A DNA stretch of 64,000 nucleotides from Liolophura sinensis (lineage: Eukaryota > Mollusca > Polyplacophora > Chitonida > Chitonidae). The stretch spans positions 65,820,984 to 65,884,983 of the forward strand of contig NC_088300.1 of assembly GCF_032854445.1 (NCBI RefSeq), in the 5' to 3' direction. Both the position numbers and the translations under genes were made by a program. Every line of letters starts with the position of its first letter. Within the stretch, counting starts at the first letter, position 1. Under the pieces are notes generated by a model, which was given only the letters and a program-made list of their open reading frames with translations, was not told where the DNA came from and ran no database searches. Of this stretch, positions 1 through 9,969 are shown one piece after another.

Positions 1-699
1 GATTTTGGGCCAAAACATTAAAGGAGAGGACAGCACCTGACTAAAACATATTTCAATCGAAAGCATGTTTGCAAACTTTTTAAAGAGTATCATACTTTGT
101 TTTTTTGATGAGATTTCACCGAATAACATGTAGAACAAAATGACAACACTGCACAAATGGCTGGTGTGAATCGAGGCAGCCATTTTGATAATTTTATGCT
201 ATAAAACGTTGCTATCAGATTGCGCGGCCTCCGCTGTAACGGAGCCTTTACCCATTCACTCCATGAAGTGACATACGATAACACAGAACTACTGCATAAG
301 ACACCATTTGGAGATCGTTTACAACGATTTAGTTACGTTTAACCGATGGGCCGTTTCATAAAGTGTTGTGGGACAGGTCTGTATCATTTACGGACCGTCA
401 CAGATGTAAAATTAGTTGATTTACACCCCGTGTAATGTTCGACGTCGCTGTCACAAATTGTGTCGGACAGCAGCGTACTGTCTCGGCCCAAACCGCATGC
501 ATCTCCCCAAATACATTTTTTGTCGTTCATTTAACGTTTAGTCAGCAGTTTCTAAATAACAAATATCAGAATTCATTAGGAGGGATGCCGAAAGTTTATG
601 GAAATGCGAAGACGTCAACTTACCAGACAACGCTTAAAGCTAATTACATCTCGACAGGCCTAGATCAACAGGCCGAAATCCACTACTTTTATATGCCAT

Positions 700-2285
700 A
701 GGCTACCACTTAGACTATCGCTTCCAAAATTTTCAATTATTCCCAGGCCATCAAGGAGTTCGATTTGGCGACGTATACCTCTGGTGGCTATAACTGTGAT
801 TTTGAATCCTAAGTTTTTGCCTACGACAAATGTAAACATGTCCTGACTGGTGACCTTAATATCATTAAGAATCATCATCTAAGGAATCTCTTTGTGAGAG
901 GTCCTAGGTATAGAGAAAAGAGAAATGTCAACATTCGATCTAACAAAGAAAATATCATCTCGGCACTTGAGGAGTATGTTAAAAAATGGTCAAAACGGGA
1001 GAAAGTGGATTCTTCGGTACTTAACGATTGGCTTGAGATTGTCAAAAAGGAGGTTAGTTAGCTATACACCGTCTAGACATTGATGCTCTGCCTAAAGTTA
1101 AACAGGTTCTGAAGGATCCCACTGTGCAAGAAACACTCGCTGACCTTCATCGTAAATTTGTCATCACTGTAGCAGACAAGGCTCCTAATAATGTCATCTT
1201 TATTTGCAAGAATTATTATTATCACATTCTTGTTCAAGAGCTATGTACATCTACCACGACATCCACGCATTCTGCTACTACATGTACTCTGGAGGAACTA
1301 TTTAACAAACATAAAAGAAGTAAAGTCATTTTGAATAAATATTGTGCCATAACAAAAAATTCAGGTGTCAGCTGTATGTGCATTCTTAACAACTCCAAAC
1401 GTCTTACAGAAGAACTTGATGCTCATATTCATATACCGTACAAAGACGTATGCACATGGGATTTCTCTTTTCTCTATACCACGATTCCTCACAAAGATCT
1501 TATTGAAATAATATCGTCATTAATTGTCTCGGTATTTACTAAAACAGGTCACCGTTACATTAACGTCAGAAGCAATAAGTCTTTCTTTAGTTTTACTATA
1601 AAGGCTACCACTCATGGGACATTATTTTTTAAATTACTTTGATTTCTCATTAATAACATCTATAGATGTGAAATTCGGAGATACCATTTACCAACAGTGC
1701 AGAGGTATTCCAGTGGGTACCAATTGTGCGCCTCTTTTGGCAGACCTATACCTGTTTTCATATCAATACGACTATATGCAGAAATAATTTAAAAGAAATA
1801 TCTTTAAAGCTCGATCCTTTTCATTTACCAAGCGGTAGGCCTATGGGCCCCTATTGATGATCTACTGGCGTTAAATAACCCCCATATTGCTGAAGCGGTG
1901 AAGGAAATCTATCCTCCTTCAATGAATTTAAAATAGACAACAGATAGTCCTGATGGTACATCTTATTTGGATCTATATCTGTAGAAAGACGAACAAGGTC
2001 TCCTTTCACACAACCTTTACGACAATTTTGATATTGTAAATCATCCTTATTTAGATAGCAATATACCAAAGGGTCCTGCATAATGCGTATACATACCTCG
2101 CCTTGTATCTTGCGTTAATTGTGATGACTTTAGCCTGCGTCACAAGTTGCTAGTTCAAAAACTAGATTGTCAAGGATACTCCATCAAACCTCTTCATTCT
2201 AAGTTTCTCAAATTTTACAATTAGTGTAATACTCTTGTTGGCAGGTATGGACAGAGCGTTCAGAATCTCTGGCGATCTGCTTTGT
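700..2285 (+). mobile_element. Decayed Penelope-like retroelement (reverse transcriptase remains)
   Basis: The + strand carries the pieces of one PLE-type reverse transcriptase in order, but in shifting frames. An N-terminal segment reads TGDLNII, then RGPRYREKRNVN near 843-935. A core segment (1124-1642) contains FVITVADKAPNNVIF and FLYTTIPHKDL. The RT segment at 1660-1790 contains GDTIYQQCRGIPVGTNCAPLL. SFSFTKR at 1815-1835 should lead straight into the catalytic YIDD, but 17 bases (1836-1852, starting with a TAG) intervene and shift the frame; IDDLLALNN resumes at 1853. The C-terminal part (YLDLYL, NIPKGPA-like) runs to about 2285. Stops and frameshifts make it non-functional. No GIY-YIG endonuclease or hammerhead ribozyme was recognised at the ends. 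The family call rests on motif recognition; the clade is not resolved. Confidence 0.82.
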
Positions 2286-2289
2286 GATC

Positions 2290-2430
2290 AACCACATAGA
2301 CGGCGCTGTTATCCCTATGTACATATCTATCACGTACATGGTATGTAACAACATAGATGGCGCTGGTTGCCCAGTGTAACCGTCTGTATTGTATGTCATG
2401 TGTAACATCATAGATGGCGCCTCTTGTAGC
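2290..2430 (+). repeat. Short degenerate tandem repeat (about 60 bp, 2.3 copies)
   Basis: The motif CATAGAYGGCGC recurs three times, at about 2291, 2352 and 2410, with related sequence between the occurrences (a GTACAT/GTATGT stretch followed by AACA or AACAT). It directly follows the end of the PLE coding remains and could be part of that element's 3' region. It produces a short open frame on the - strand that I regard as spurious. Confidence 0.5.
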
Positions 2431-2439
2431 ATGAGATCT

Positions 2440-3180
2440 TTACATATTAATGGGAAAAGTGTAATCGTTCGTTACTTTTGAATCACAATCTGATCGGTTA
2501 GGGTCTGTGACGCTCGTCATTTTCGAACTGTATCTAATACCGCCTAACCTGGGGCTTGGGGCCGTAAAGGTAGCCATGCTCATTACATCAGCATGATGCT
2601 TTTATGAACAGTTGCAATCAAAGCGCGACTGAGATACTTGTTTAATTGTTATTTGACCTGGAACTCATTCACGGACTACGAATTTGAACTTTGATATGGA
2701 ATTCATGCCTAGAATATCCACTGTCTGCCCGGCATCATTGAAAACTGATGATCGCTTCTCTCTTGTGTGTTATCGGCTTTATTTCTTATTTCTATAATTT
2801 CTTACATACCTTTGTCTTTGGGAGCTAGTGTTAAACGTTGTTTTGGAAATAGATCTTGCGATTATCGACTTTACGCCTTTTACGGAGTACGAATGGTATA
2901 TGAATGTCGGACATGATGCTTATATTATACGGAAAATACCTTCGACGTTAGAAATCGAGAGTAAAGGTGACGTCCCCTTACTCGCGATAACGGAGCTGAA
3001 GCTGTTTCAAGTAAAAGTTTCACTAAACTTTTACTGGGTTGAAAACAATCTAAAATTAAAGCTGTTACGTTCCTTACAGCGATACTGGTGGCCAAGCATC
3101 AAGGCCCAGTTGAATGTCAAATAAGAAAACACTATGAAAGTAATGCACTAACCTAATTTGCCATGAACGGAAAAATAAAT
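2440..3180. other. Unassigned spacer, no gene recognised
   Basis: A short + frame at 2828-3124 (98 codons) has no recognisable domain, signal peptide or repeat pattern. I treat it as chance. Confidence 0.5.
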
Positions 3181-3307
3181 TTTATTTATTTATTTGATTG
3201 GTGTTTTACGCCGTACTCAAGAATATTTCACTTATACGATGGCGGCCAGCATTATGGTGGGAGGAAACCGGGCAGAGCCCGGGGGAAACGACCATCCGCA
3301 GGTTGCG
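3181..3307 (-). mobile_element. SINE family A, 3' fragment
   Basis: The TTATT-rich tail lies at the left and the body at the right, so the sense strand is minus. The tail, the GATGGCGGCCAGCATTATGG block and the GGGCAGAGCCCGGG hairpin block match the complete copy at 40943-41189 closely. It stops after the CCATCCGCAGGTTGC block, so the tRNA-like head is absent (5' truncation, as expected for a LINE-mobilised element). Confidence 0.85.
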
Positions 3308-3309
3308 GA

Positions 3310-5120
3310 AAAATTAAGCTTTGGCAAACATTTGTTTACGAACAGATGGTAACACATAACGCCAAATAGCTCGATTTAACTGCCGAAGTACATAGACAAT
3401 GAACAGTTCAGCAAATTCAACGTGCATGTACAAACTGCCACAGTATTGACAAAAACAGGCAACATAGAGAAAAAGCATGACAAAAATGAAAAATAATCAA
3501 CTGGGTTTGAACCCTACACTACCAGATACCATATACAATGCGTAAAATGCTGAAGACCACCACAACGTCTTGTGCGTATTAGGCCTTGGCCATCACCGCA
3601 CCCTATTAAGTACGTACATTTCAGGTTGCTCTACACACGGTGTACAATCACCTCACTCTAGTGTCCCATCTGGTTTGCCTGGGCTCAGGTCATTTTTGAC
3701 AGTGCGCGAGGACAGAGTGCAAGTAGCTGACAGGAACTGTTTGGAGCTTATAAAGATACGAAATTTTGGTATAAATAGTTAGAAGGAATAAGCCGTTTTG
3801 TGTGTTGTTTTGTTTAACAAAGATCCACAGTCCAAAGCCATGGCATACGGTTTCGTAGTTACTTTTCTGTCGGGCATCCGAAAGCCCTTCTCTTCCTTGC
3901 GGGTGTAGACTGGTATAAGGTCTAGACCTGAAAAGAAACTAGAAACCGCGACATTTCTTTAACAGTTGAATTTTGCCTAATAAGAATTAATCATGCTGAC
4001 TTCCTGTTAATATATTTGGCCATAGCTTTTGACTTATATTGGTGATAGCATGGGGGTATGAGGGGATGCCGTTGCGATTGTTGAGAATTAACCAACCTAT
4101 GTGGCAAGTTACCTGCAGCACATGTATAGTAATACACAGTTACCTATAAAGTCTCTGTTAAATGCACATGCTTACGTTTCTATTTCTGAGGTGGGATGGT
4201 GTCATTTAAACATTTCTAGCGAGAAAACTATTGATCGTAGCTCAAATCCGTTGGCATCACCCTAAAACTACATGTCCTGGGCTACACTTTGGTGCAAGTT
4301 TTACATTTCTAGCTACCATAGTTCTCGAGTTAAAGGCCATTGAAATTACGCAACTGAAAAAAGTTTTTTGACCATATCTCAAAAAGTTAGTAACTTGGAT
4401 CACTGTACAAGTAAATCAGATGTCAAAAGAATACGTTCGTTGATTCTTGAGAAGAGAATTTTTAAAGGTTTTGATCATAATATAAGATGGCCGCCATGTC
4501 ACGTGACCGAAGTTAACCAAAAACAGCCAAAATGTGCCTCGTGACCATCTTCCTAATAGCTTTAAAGAAAACGTAAGAAAAATAAATAATAATAATCCGA
4601 ACGATTTCAATAGGTGTCCCAGCGCAGAGTTCTTGGCCACCCAGAAATATTTAATGCCAGTTTAAGATACTTTGAATGGTAGTCTGTCAGTGGACATAAA
4701 CATTAGTCAGGTGCTGTCTTTCACTTTAACCAAATGCTATTCTATCCGAGTTCTTCCCGTAAACCCGGTATCAGAAAGCAATGTTTTCCCATAAATTACG
4801 CCCCAATGCTTGAAAAAGAACAATAACCAGAAAATCCTTGGAAAACAATAATAACAAAAAGAAAAGTCACAAAAAAATGAAAATGTCGTGTTAAACGCTA
4901 ATTCCAGACATGTAGAAACAAAGGGCTTTAAATCCATGAATGATTACTTTTTAACGTTTAGGTGAAACCACGAACAAACAGGAGAGTTGCAGCTCGTTAT
5001 AGACTTAGCGGGCCGCCATCTACCTGTTAGGAAAGTTTTCAAATTTTCTGGCTTTTTAAAGAAACCTTTCTGTTGCTAGATCTAGCCAATTTATTCGTTT
5101 CGCAAGTTTTGTGAATGGGG
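3310..5120. other. Spacer, no gene recognised
   Basis: Only short frames without domain features are present (for example 3570-3782 + and 4416-4640 -). The minus-strand lectin exon ending at 5156 would need further 3' exons here or beyond the window; I could not identify one. Confidence 0.45.
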
Positions 5121-5155
5121 AATTTATGAAATTACGTTTGAAAATATATACGTAC

Positions 5156-5812
5156 CCAATGCCTCGAAAATGGCTATAAGCTCTTGATTTTCAACTACGC
5201 TTGTTATCGTTGCCAAGTAACCATGGTGTTTACTGCACGAAGAAGTAGCCTTGTCCAATGTACGAAACGAGGGTGCGACAAAAAAACATGAGCCTGATGG
5301 CGTCGCCTGGAATTCTTCAGGACATTCCACTCCATTTCTCACTGTGGTTCCACTTGGATTTGAACTTAGAGCTAAAACACTGGTGAAAGCAGAAAACTGT
5401 GTGTTCGAAGTAATTGTAGTCGCAAGGTCAGCGGGTTGTGACGTCACTTCCTCTGTAGTTGTCTCGGTAATGATCAAATAATCTGGCGTTTCCTTTATTG
5501 TACTTGTGGGATATGACGTCACCGTGATGTCAACATTTGACGTGGTGAAAGGCGCGCCGACCTGACCATCCAGTCTTTGTTCCCGTGCAGGTAATATCAT
5601 CGTTGTCCAGGCAGGGTCTGAAACATACTCTCCTATTCCCCTCGATAATTTGCACAGCGTTTGGTTCCTAGAGTAACTGATTACAGAACACCCGACAGTT
5701 AGAGAACACGCACTTGCGCACTGTATTCTACTAGGTTTTGTAACCACAAGTAGATCTACAGCAAAATATCCCAGTTCCGCTTTTCTCCTATAATATACGC
5801 CGTGGCCATTTC
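5156..5812 (-). CDS. Internal exon: PAN/apple domain, Thr/Ser linker, start of C-type lectin domain
   Basis: The reading frame is open across the whole 657-bp exon. It is bounded by a TTTCAG acceptor (AG at 5814-5813) and a GTACGT donor (GT at 5155-5154); both junctions are phase 1, so the exon is symmetric. It encodes about 219 residues: a cysteine-rich segment near residues 1-55 with CASACSLTVGCSV and LCKL as in PAN/apple domains, then a Thr/Ser/Pro-rich stretch resembling a mucin-like linker, then a C-type lectin start (CPEEF, SCFF, SSCSKHHGYLATI, ENQEL) stopping before the WIGL core. The family is usually secreted or membrane-bound and binds glycans. No start codon, signal peptide or ligand-binding EPN/QPD motif falls within the exon, so specificity is unknown. 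It could be an exon of a live multi-exon gene or of a relic; the clean frame and both splice sites favour a live one. Confidence 0.75.
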
Positions 5813-5814
5813 CT

Positions 5815-6970
5815 GAAATATATATTTTAATCCGAGCACTATTGCAAGTTTAAAGGGTATCATGCTAAATAAAATTAGAAAGTGGGGTGCAGCGTATATG
5901 TTTAATGTTGATGGAACATTTAACCATTAGACTTCGGCCCTTTGCGTCAAGTCAGGAGGTATAGAAAGGTAAGCAGTTTTAAAGCTGTATGACTTTACCC
6001 GAGATTGATTCGATTGTACCGTTGCACACTCGTACATTTACACCAATCAGCCAAGTGCAAGATCATCTTTAAGTACGTCTTCAATTGCATCGTTTACCGC
6101 TGAAGGAGACCGTGTTTTCGGTTCCGTGTTGACATGATGTGATGTGACGGTCCATCGAGGAGGTATCATAGGAAATATGACTATTGGCATTGGCTAATTG
6201 ATTGATCAATTTATTGACTGATTGGCGTCTAACAGCATGCTCAACAATAGGGGTGTTTCGAGTTCGAACTCTTTTATCGTTGAAGATAGAAAAAGTCCAA
6301 CTGTATCATGTGACCTGTCAAAAATGTTAGGCATCTATTTTTCATCACATTCACTATAACATGGGCGTCTGAAAAAGTGTCATGCAAAGTAATATAGAAT
6401 GGAGGAATAATAGAGACGATTGAGAATCTGAATATTTGTGAACTTGAGAGTTTCCTAAAGGAAAGAGGCGTCATTTGTGCCCCTGGAAAAGGGTGAGACA
6501 GGTGATCAGTAAATTAATGTCAATTAAGGTTGCCTAACATATTTCACCATTCACATGACACAATAGGGCTGTTTTTACCTTTGATGACAACAGAGTTCCA
6601 ACTCGAAACTCCCCAATTACAATGGTGACTTCTATGGGTGAAAACCGTAGAGCTCGGAGTAACCACCTACCTTCGCGAGGTACATGGCAATCATCTTGTT
6701 TTAAAGCTACACCCGAAACAATGAAAGCTTGTCAAAGGCCTGACGCTCGCAGCGGGCCAGCGCTTTATTCATTGGAACCAGTGAGCAAACATGTCATGCG
6801 CTTTAAGGCGATGTCAAAACCCAAGAAAAGAGAGAAACATACAAATTTTCTCACAGGACTTATGCAATTAGGTACTGCGAATTAGAGATGCATGTAGAAA
6901 ATTTATAATTGATAACTATGAATTTTATATCTATCTAAAAACACTAATGTTTAAAGGCTATGAGAACTCA
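5815..6970. other. Intron-like spacer between two lectin exons
   Basis: No exon is firmly supported here. At about 6195-6245 a short stretch (ATTGGCGTCTAACAGC) faintly resembles the tail of SINE family A. The direct splice of the 6972-7050 exon to the 5156-5812 exon is out of phase (2 against 1), so a missing exon or a separate transcript is implied. Confidence 0.4.
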
Positions 6971-6971
6971 C

Positions 6972-7050
6972 CACATTGGATTGCCTGTAAGAGGAAAATC
7001 TCCATCACTATACACAGTCGTCTCCACATTTTTCCAGCGATATTGGTAAC
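6972..7050 (-). CDS. Small exon resembling the middle of a C-type lectin domain
   Basis: This is a 79-bp stretch between a good acceptor (TTGTTTCAG, AG at 7052-7051) and a GTGAGT donor (starting at 7071 descending to 6971-6970 in strand order). Read from phase 1 it is fully open and encodes YQYRWKNVETTVYSDGDFP followed by LTGNPMW. The W-x(n)-SDG-x-P-LT-x-N-x-W layout fits the segment between the WIGL core and the W-x-G-x-PN loop of C-type lectin domains. It ends in phase 2. The incoming phase matches the outgoing phase of the 5156-5812 exon, but it lies upstream of that exon on this strand, which suggests a second lectin-domain copy. It is short, so a chance match is possible. Confidence 0.5.
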
Positions 7051-7059
7051 CTGAAACAA

Positions 7060-8540
7060 TGTGGCCATGTGCACCGACACGAATGGTGGTTCTCGGATAC
7101 TGGCTATGTCTTCTATACTTGTCTTTATATTCGTTCTCCGGCAAACAATGACCTTATCTGATACTTTAATTAAAATGATTAGGTTTTAATCCATATTGAT
7201 CGAGTTTGTCATTGTATCAGCTCTCCATGGTGAGGGACAAAGTACATTAATACAGATAAGCTTTTAATCGAAATATGTCTATCATTTAGCATGATTGTAA
7301 TCAGAATTTTATAGGAAGAGGAATTACAAAAAAAGATATCTAATAAAAGGATTTGAGAGAGAAAAATGTAAGAAATGAACCCTGACTGAATAAATGCCTA
7401 AGTGTCCAATTTACCATTATGTAAACTTGGATGTAGCGCGGTGATATTTGACAAGAACAGTGTACAGAAAAATTGAAAAAATTCTTACCGATTAAGATAT
7501 ACTTAATTAAGATACACTGTATTAATAAATCTGTTCAAAGAATGTTAATTTAGCTTCGTTGATGAGCTCGGTGCACAGATATTACAAAAAATGAATGTAT
7601 GATTATGGCTTAACACTGTATTGACAATGTTTCACGCAAATCGTCATATTTCAATGAAGAAACAGTGAATGACAACATTCAAGATGAAATACAAGAGGCG
7701 GACTTACTAAAGATCAGTTAACTGAACTAAATCTTAATTAAAACTCGAAAACCGTAAAATGTTTATAACATATATATATAAATTTTGGAAAATTGTATGT
7801 ATGTACGCATGTCACGTGTATAATAAAGACAAACTCTATTTTATCATATAGACCAAAGGCCTTTGATTATTTAATGACAGCATTTCTGTCAAGTAAATCG
7901 AATAGAGAGTCGATTGTGTAGAGCTTTGCCGGACATGAGAAAAGCCAAGGTCAGCTAGGATATGTTGATGCCGTATCGAGCATCACATCCAAAACACCCG
8001 GCCCCCAGCGAGATTTTTACTGCACGCTAAACAGGAATGCCCACCTCTTTGAAACAACTTGTTCTTTGTCTATAATTCTTGTTCCCACGGTATGTGTCGT
8101 AATGACAGGGTGAATAGTATGGGGAGTATTATGAGCCTGAAGGTCCCATTCGCTTTACCTAAGGCGACAAATATACTTGAAGATATTAGACTTTAAATCA
8201 GTATACGGGATAGTTACTTTTGATCTCGATTTATCATGGGCAAATTTTCGCCTCCCCGTCTGCGACTATGCAAATCGATTAAGTCGTTGTATATTTAAGT
8301 GGCAATTGCGATGTGTTTGTTAATAATATTTGAGGTTTTGAATTCAACACTCACCTCTTCAAATGTTTCGAACCTATTTGCTAACGTTTCAAAGAACTTC
8401 ATCTCTATTTCTACTCTTATATTACATCATGAATTTAGTCTGTTGCTCAAGATCAACGGATTATTGAGGACTACAGTGAATGTTGACTGAGAGATTGGCT
8501 GACTGAGACTTGTTATAATGTTTCTTTGATTAATACTATC
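7060..8540. other. AT-rich spacer, no gene recognised
   Basis: Long AT-rich tracts with no supported open frame or repeat. The N-terminal half of the lectin domain implied by the 6972-7050 exon should lie here or further right on the minus strand; I could not identify it. Confidence 0.45.
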
Positions 8541-8544
8541 AAAA

Positions 8545-8627
8545 GAATGAATGAGTGAACGAATGAATGAATGATGATGTCTTAACGCCACATAGGTAAT
8601 ATTTCAGCCATATCAAGATTAAAACAG
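8545..8627 (-). mobile_element. SINE family B, tail fragment
   Basis: The GAATGAATGAATGATG tract followed by CTTAACGCCACATAGGTAATATTTCAGCCAT matches the tail domain seen at 31835, 46062 and 46618. Head and body are missing. Confidence 0.5.
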
Positions 8628-8949
8628 GGAAAGTGAATATTATCACTAGAATTCAAGATCCAGATTATCTTGTGTTTACCGTAGCGATACAATTGTCTTC
8701 TGTAGAAGATTGCAGTCATGGGAATTGTAATTTAATTCTTAGTCTTGCAGTTTCATGTGGAGAGGGGAAGTAATGGCGTTTGGGATTATCACGAGACAGT
8801 CAGATATCAGCCGAAAGAGTCACCTCCCTTTAGTAGCGACGATTCTCATCTCACAAAAAGATCATAGTCCAGTTGATTTACCGATAAATAGAATTAAAGG
8901 CGAACAAGGTATCAGGTTAACTTTTGGTCATTATTTAACAAATGTACGG

Positions 8950-8997
8950 TACAGCAGTTTCTGCTTTTTATCAGTATAAAAGGCAGAAACTACTGTA
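8950..8997. repeat. Hairpin with 21-bp stem and 6-nt loop
   Basis: The left arm (8950-8970) and right arm (8977-8997) pair over 21 positions with one C-A mismatch and one G-T wobble. The loop is TCAGTA. No longer terminal inverted repeat was found outside it. It could be a foldback element remnant or a small-RNA precursor; the sequence alone does not decide. Confidence 0.7.
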
Positions 8998-8999
8998 AG

Positions 9000-9460
9000 G
9001 TGTTTCGCGTTTTGTAATTCGTAAAGATAAAATTCGAACCTTGACCGTAGTAGCAAAACCGATGTTTAAAACAATCATGGTAAACAAACATGTCAAAGTC
9101 GGCGGTCAACCAGCAGATAATCACTTAGCACTTCTTTGATGTTCTTAGAAACAGATAATGTTTCCCAGATGTGGCCAGTGCAAAGACAACCATTCAACGA
9201 TTTGATAGATTTTGGACGTTTTCCAGCTTTTCAAGGGAGCAGAGGGCACTGATGTGAAAATGATGATGTTCACACATCAATTCCAGAATTAGTAGCTGGA
9301 TCGGCTGTGACGTTTTTTCTAGAAGTAGAGAGTAAAACAGCTATTATATATCTATACATAGCTCTTATAACCCATTAACATTTGGATGTTCAAGAGAGCT
9401 CGAAATGGTGTCAGGTATAAAGCACATAGCTTTTCTTATCTAATACACAGATACATGGTG
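9000..9460. other. Spacer, no gene recognised
   Basis: No supported open frame, repeat or RNA gene. Confidence 0.4.
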
Positions 9461-9462
9461 CA

Positions 9463-9645
9463 AAAGTTATCTTATCTTTCAAGGCATGATTACTTTTTTG
9501 CATATTTCTTGGAACAGTTTTCATAAGAGTTTTCAAAGAAAGTACACTATAAATTACTGTTTTAATCTTAATACTATTTTTTTAGTAACAGCAGAATAGA
9601 TTATGCTATTGCTACAAAATATCATGCTATGCATAAAACTATAAT
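9463..9645 (+). repeat. Dispersed repeat F, copy 1
   Basis: About 180 bp strongly similar to 12906-13108, including the blocks AAGTACACTATAAATTACTG and AGATTATGCTATTGCTACAA, differing by small indels and substitutions. Non-coding. An AT run follows at 9655-9670. Confidence 0.85.
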
Positions 9646-9854
9646 TATCATATTTTATATATATATATACACACCATTGATTTTGTGTTTTTCTTCTTAT
9701 TGTAAACGCAATTCAGGAGAACCATAACTATCTTCCAGTTTGGCCTGGCAGCGTTTAACTCTAAATAATTTTTGGACGCAGCTTTAGCTGGCCTTGACGC
9801 TGTTCCTCACTTTCATTTCGTTTCTGTCCGCCTTAATGTAATCTGAATTCAAAG

Positions 9855-9960
9855 TTCATATGTACTCAGTCATACGCTTCAGTGTATTAATGAGCGTTCG
9901 AATCCGTGCCTGGAAACACTCTCGGTAAGGACTCCCGAGATACGATGGCATCAGATCTAT
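9855..9960 (+). mobile_element. Possible tRNA-derived SINE head
   Basis: The sequence TACTCAGTCATACGCTTCAG resembles a pol III A box and is followed at tRNA-like spacing by CGTTCGAATCC, a near-perfect B box. A small hairpin (CTCGG/CCGAG) follows. No anticodon arm or acceptor pairing supports a functional tRNA, so a SINE head is more likely. Confidence 0.4.
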
Positions 9961-9969
9961 TGGAAAACC

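Noticed and set aside
2746-2790. CTGATGA string as a hammerhead ribozyme core near the PLE
   Set aside because: No GAAA partner or flanking stems at suitable spacing.
6600-6715. Possible third lectin exon on the minus strand (QDDCHVPREGRW)
   Set aside because: The DC-x5-G-x-W spacing is suggestive, but the following WND-x-x-C residues are missing and the only nearby acceptor gives an in-frame stop with the required phase.
9855-9960. Functional tRNA gene
   Set aside because: A- and B-box-like strings are present, but acceptor and anticodon arms do not pair convincingly; a SINE head is more likely.
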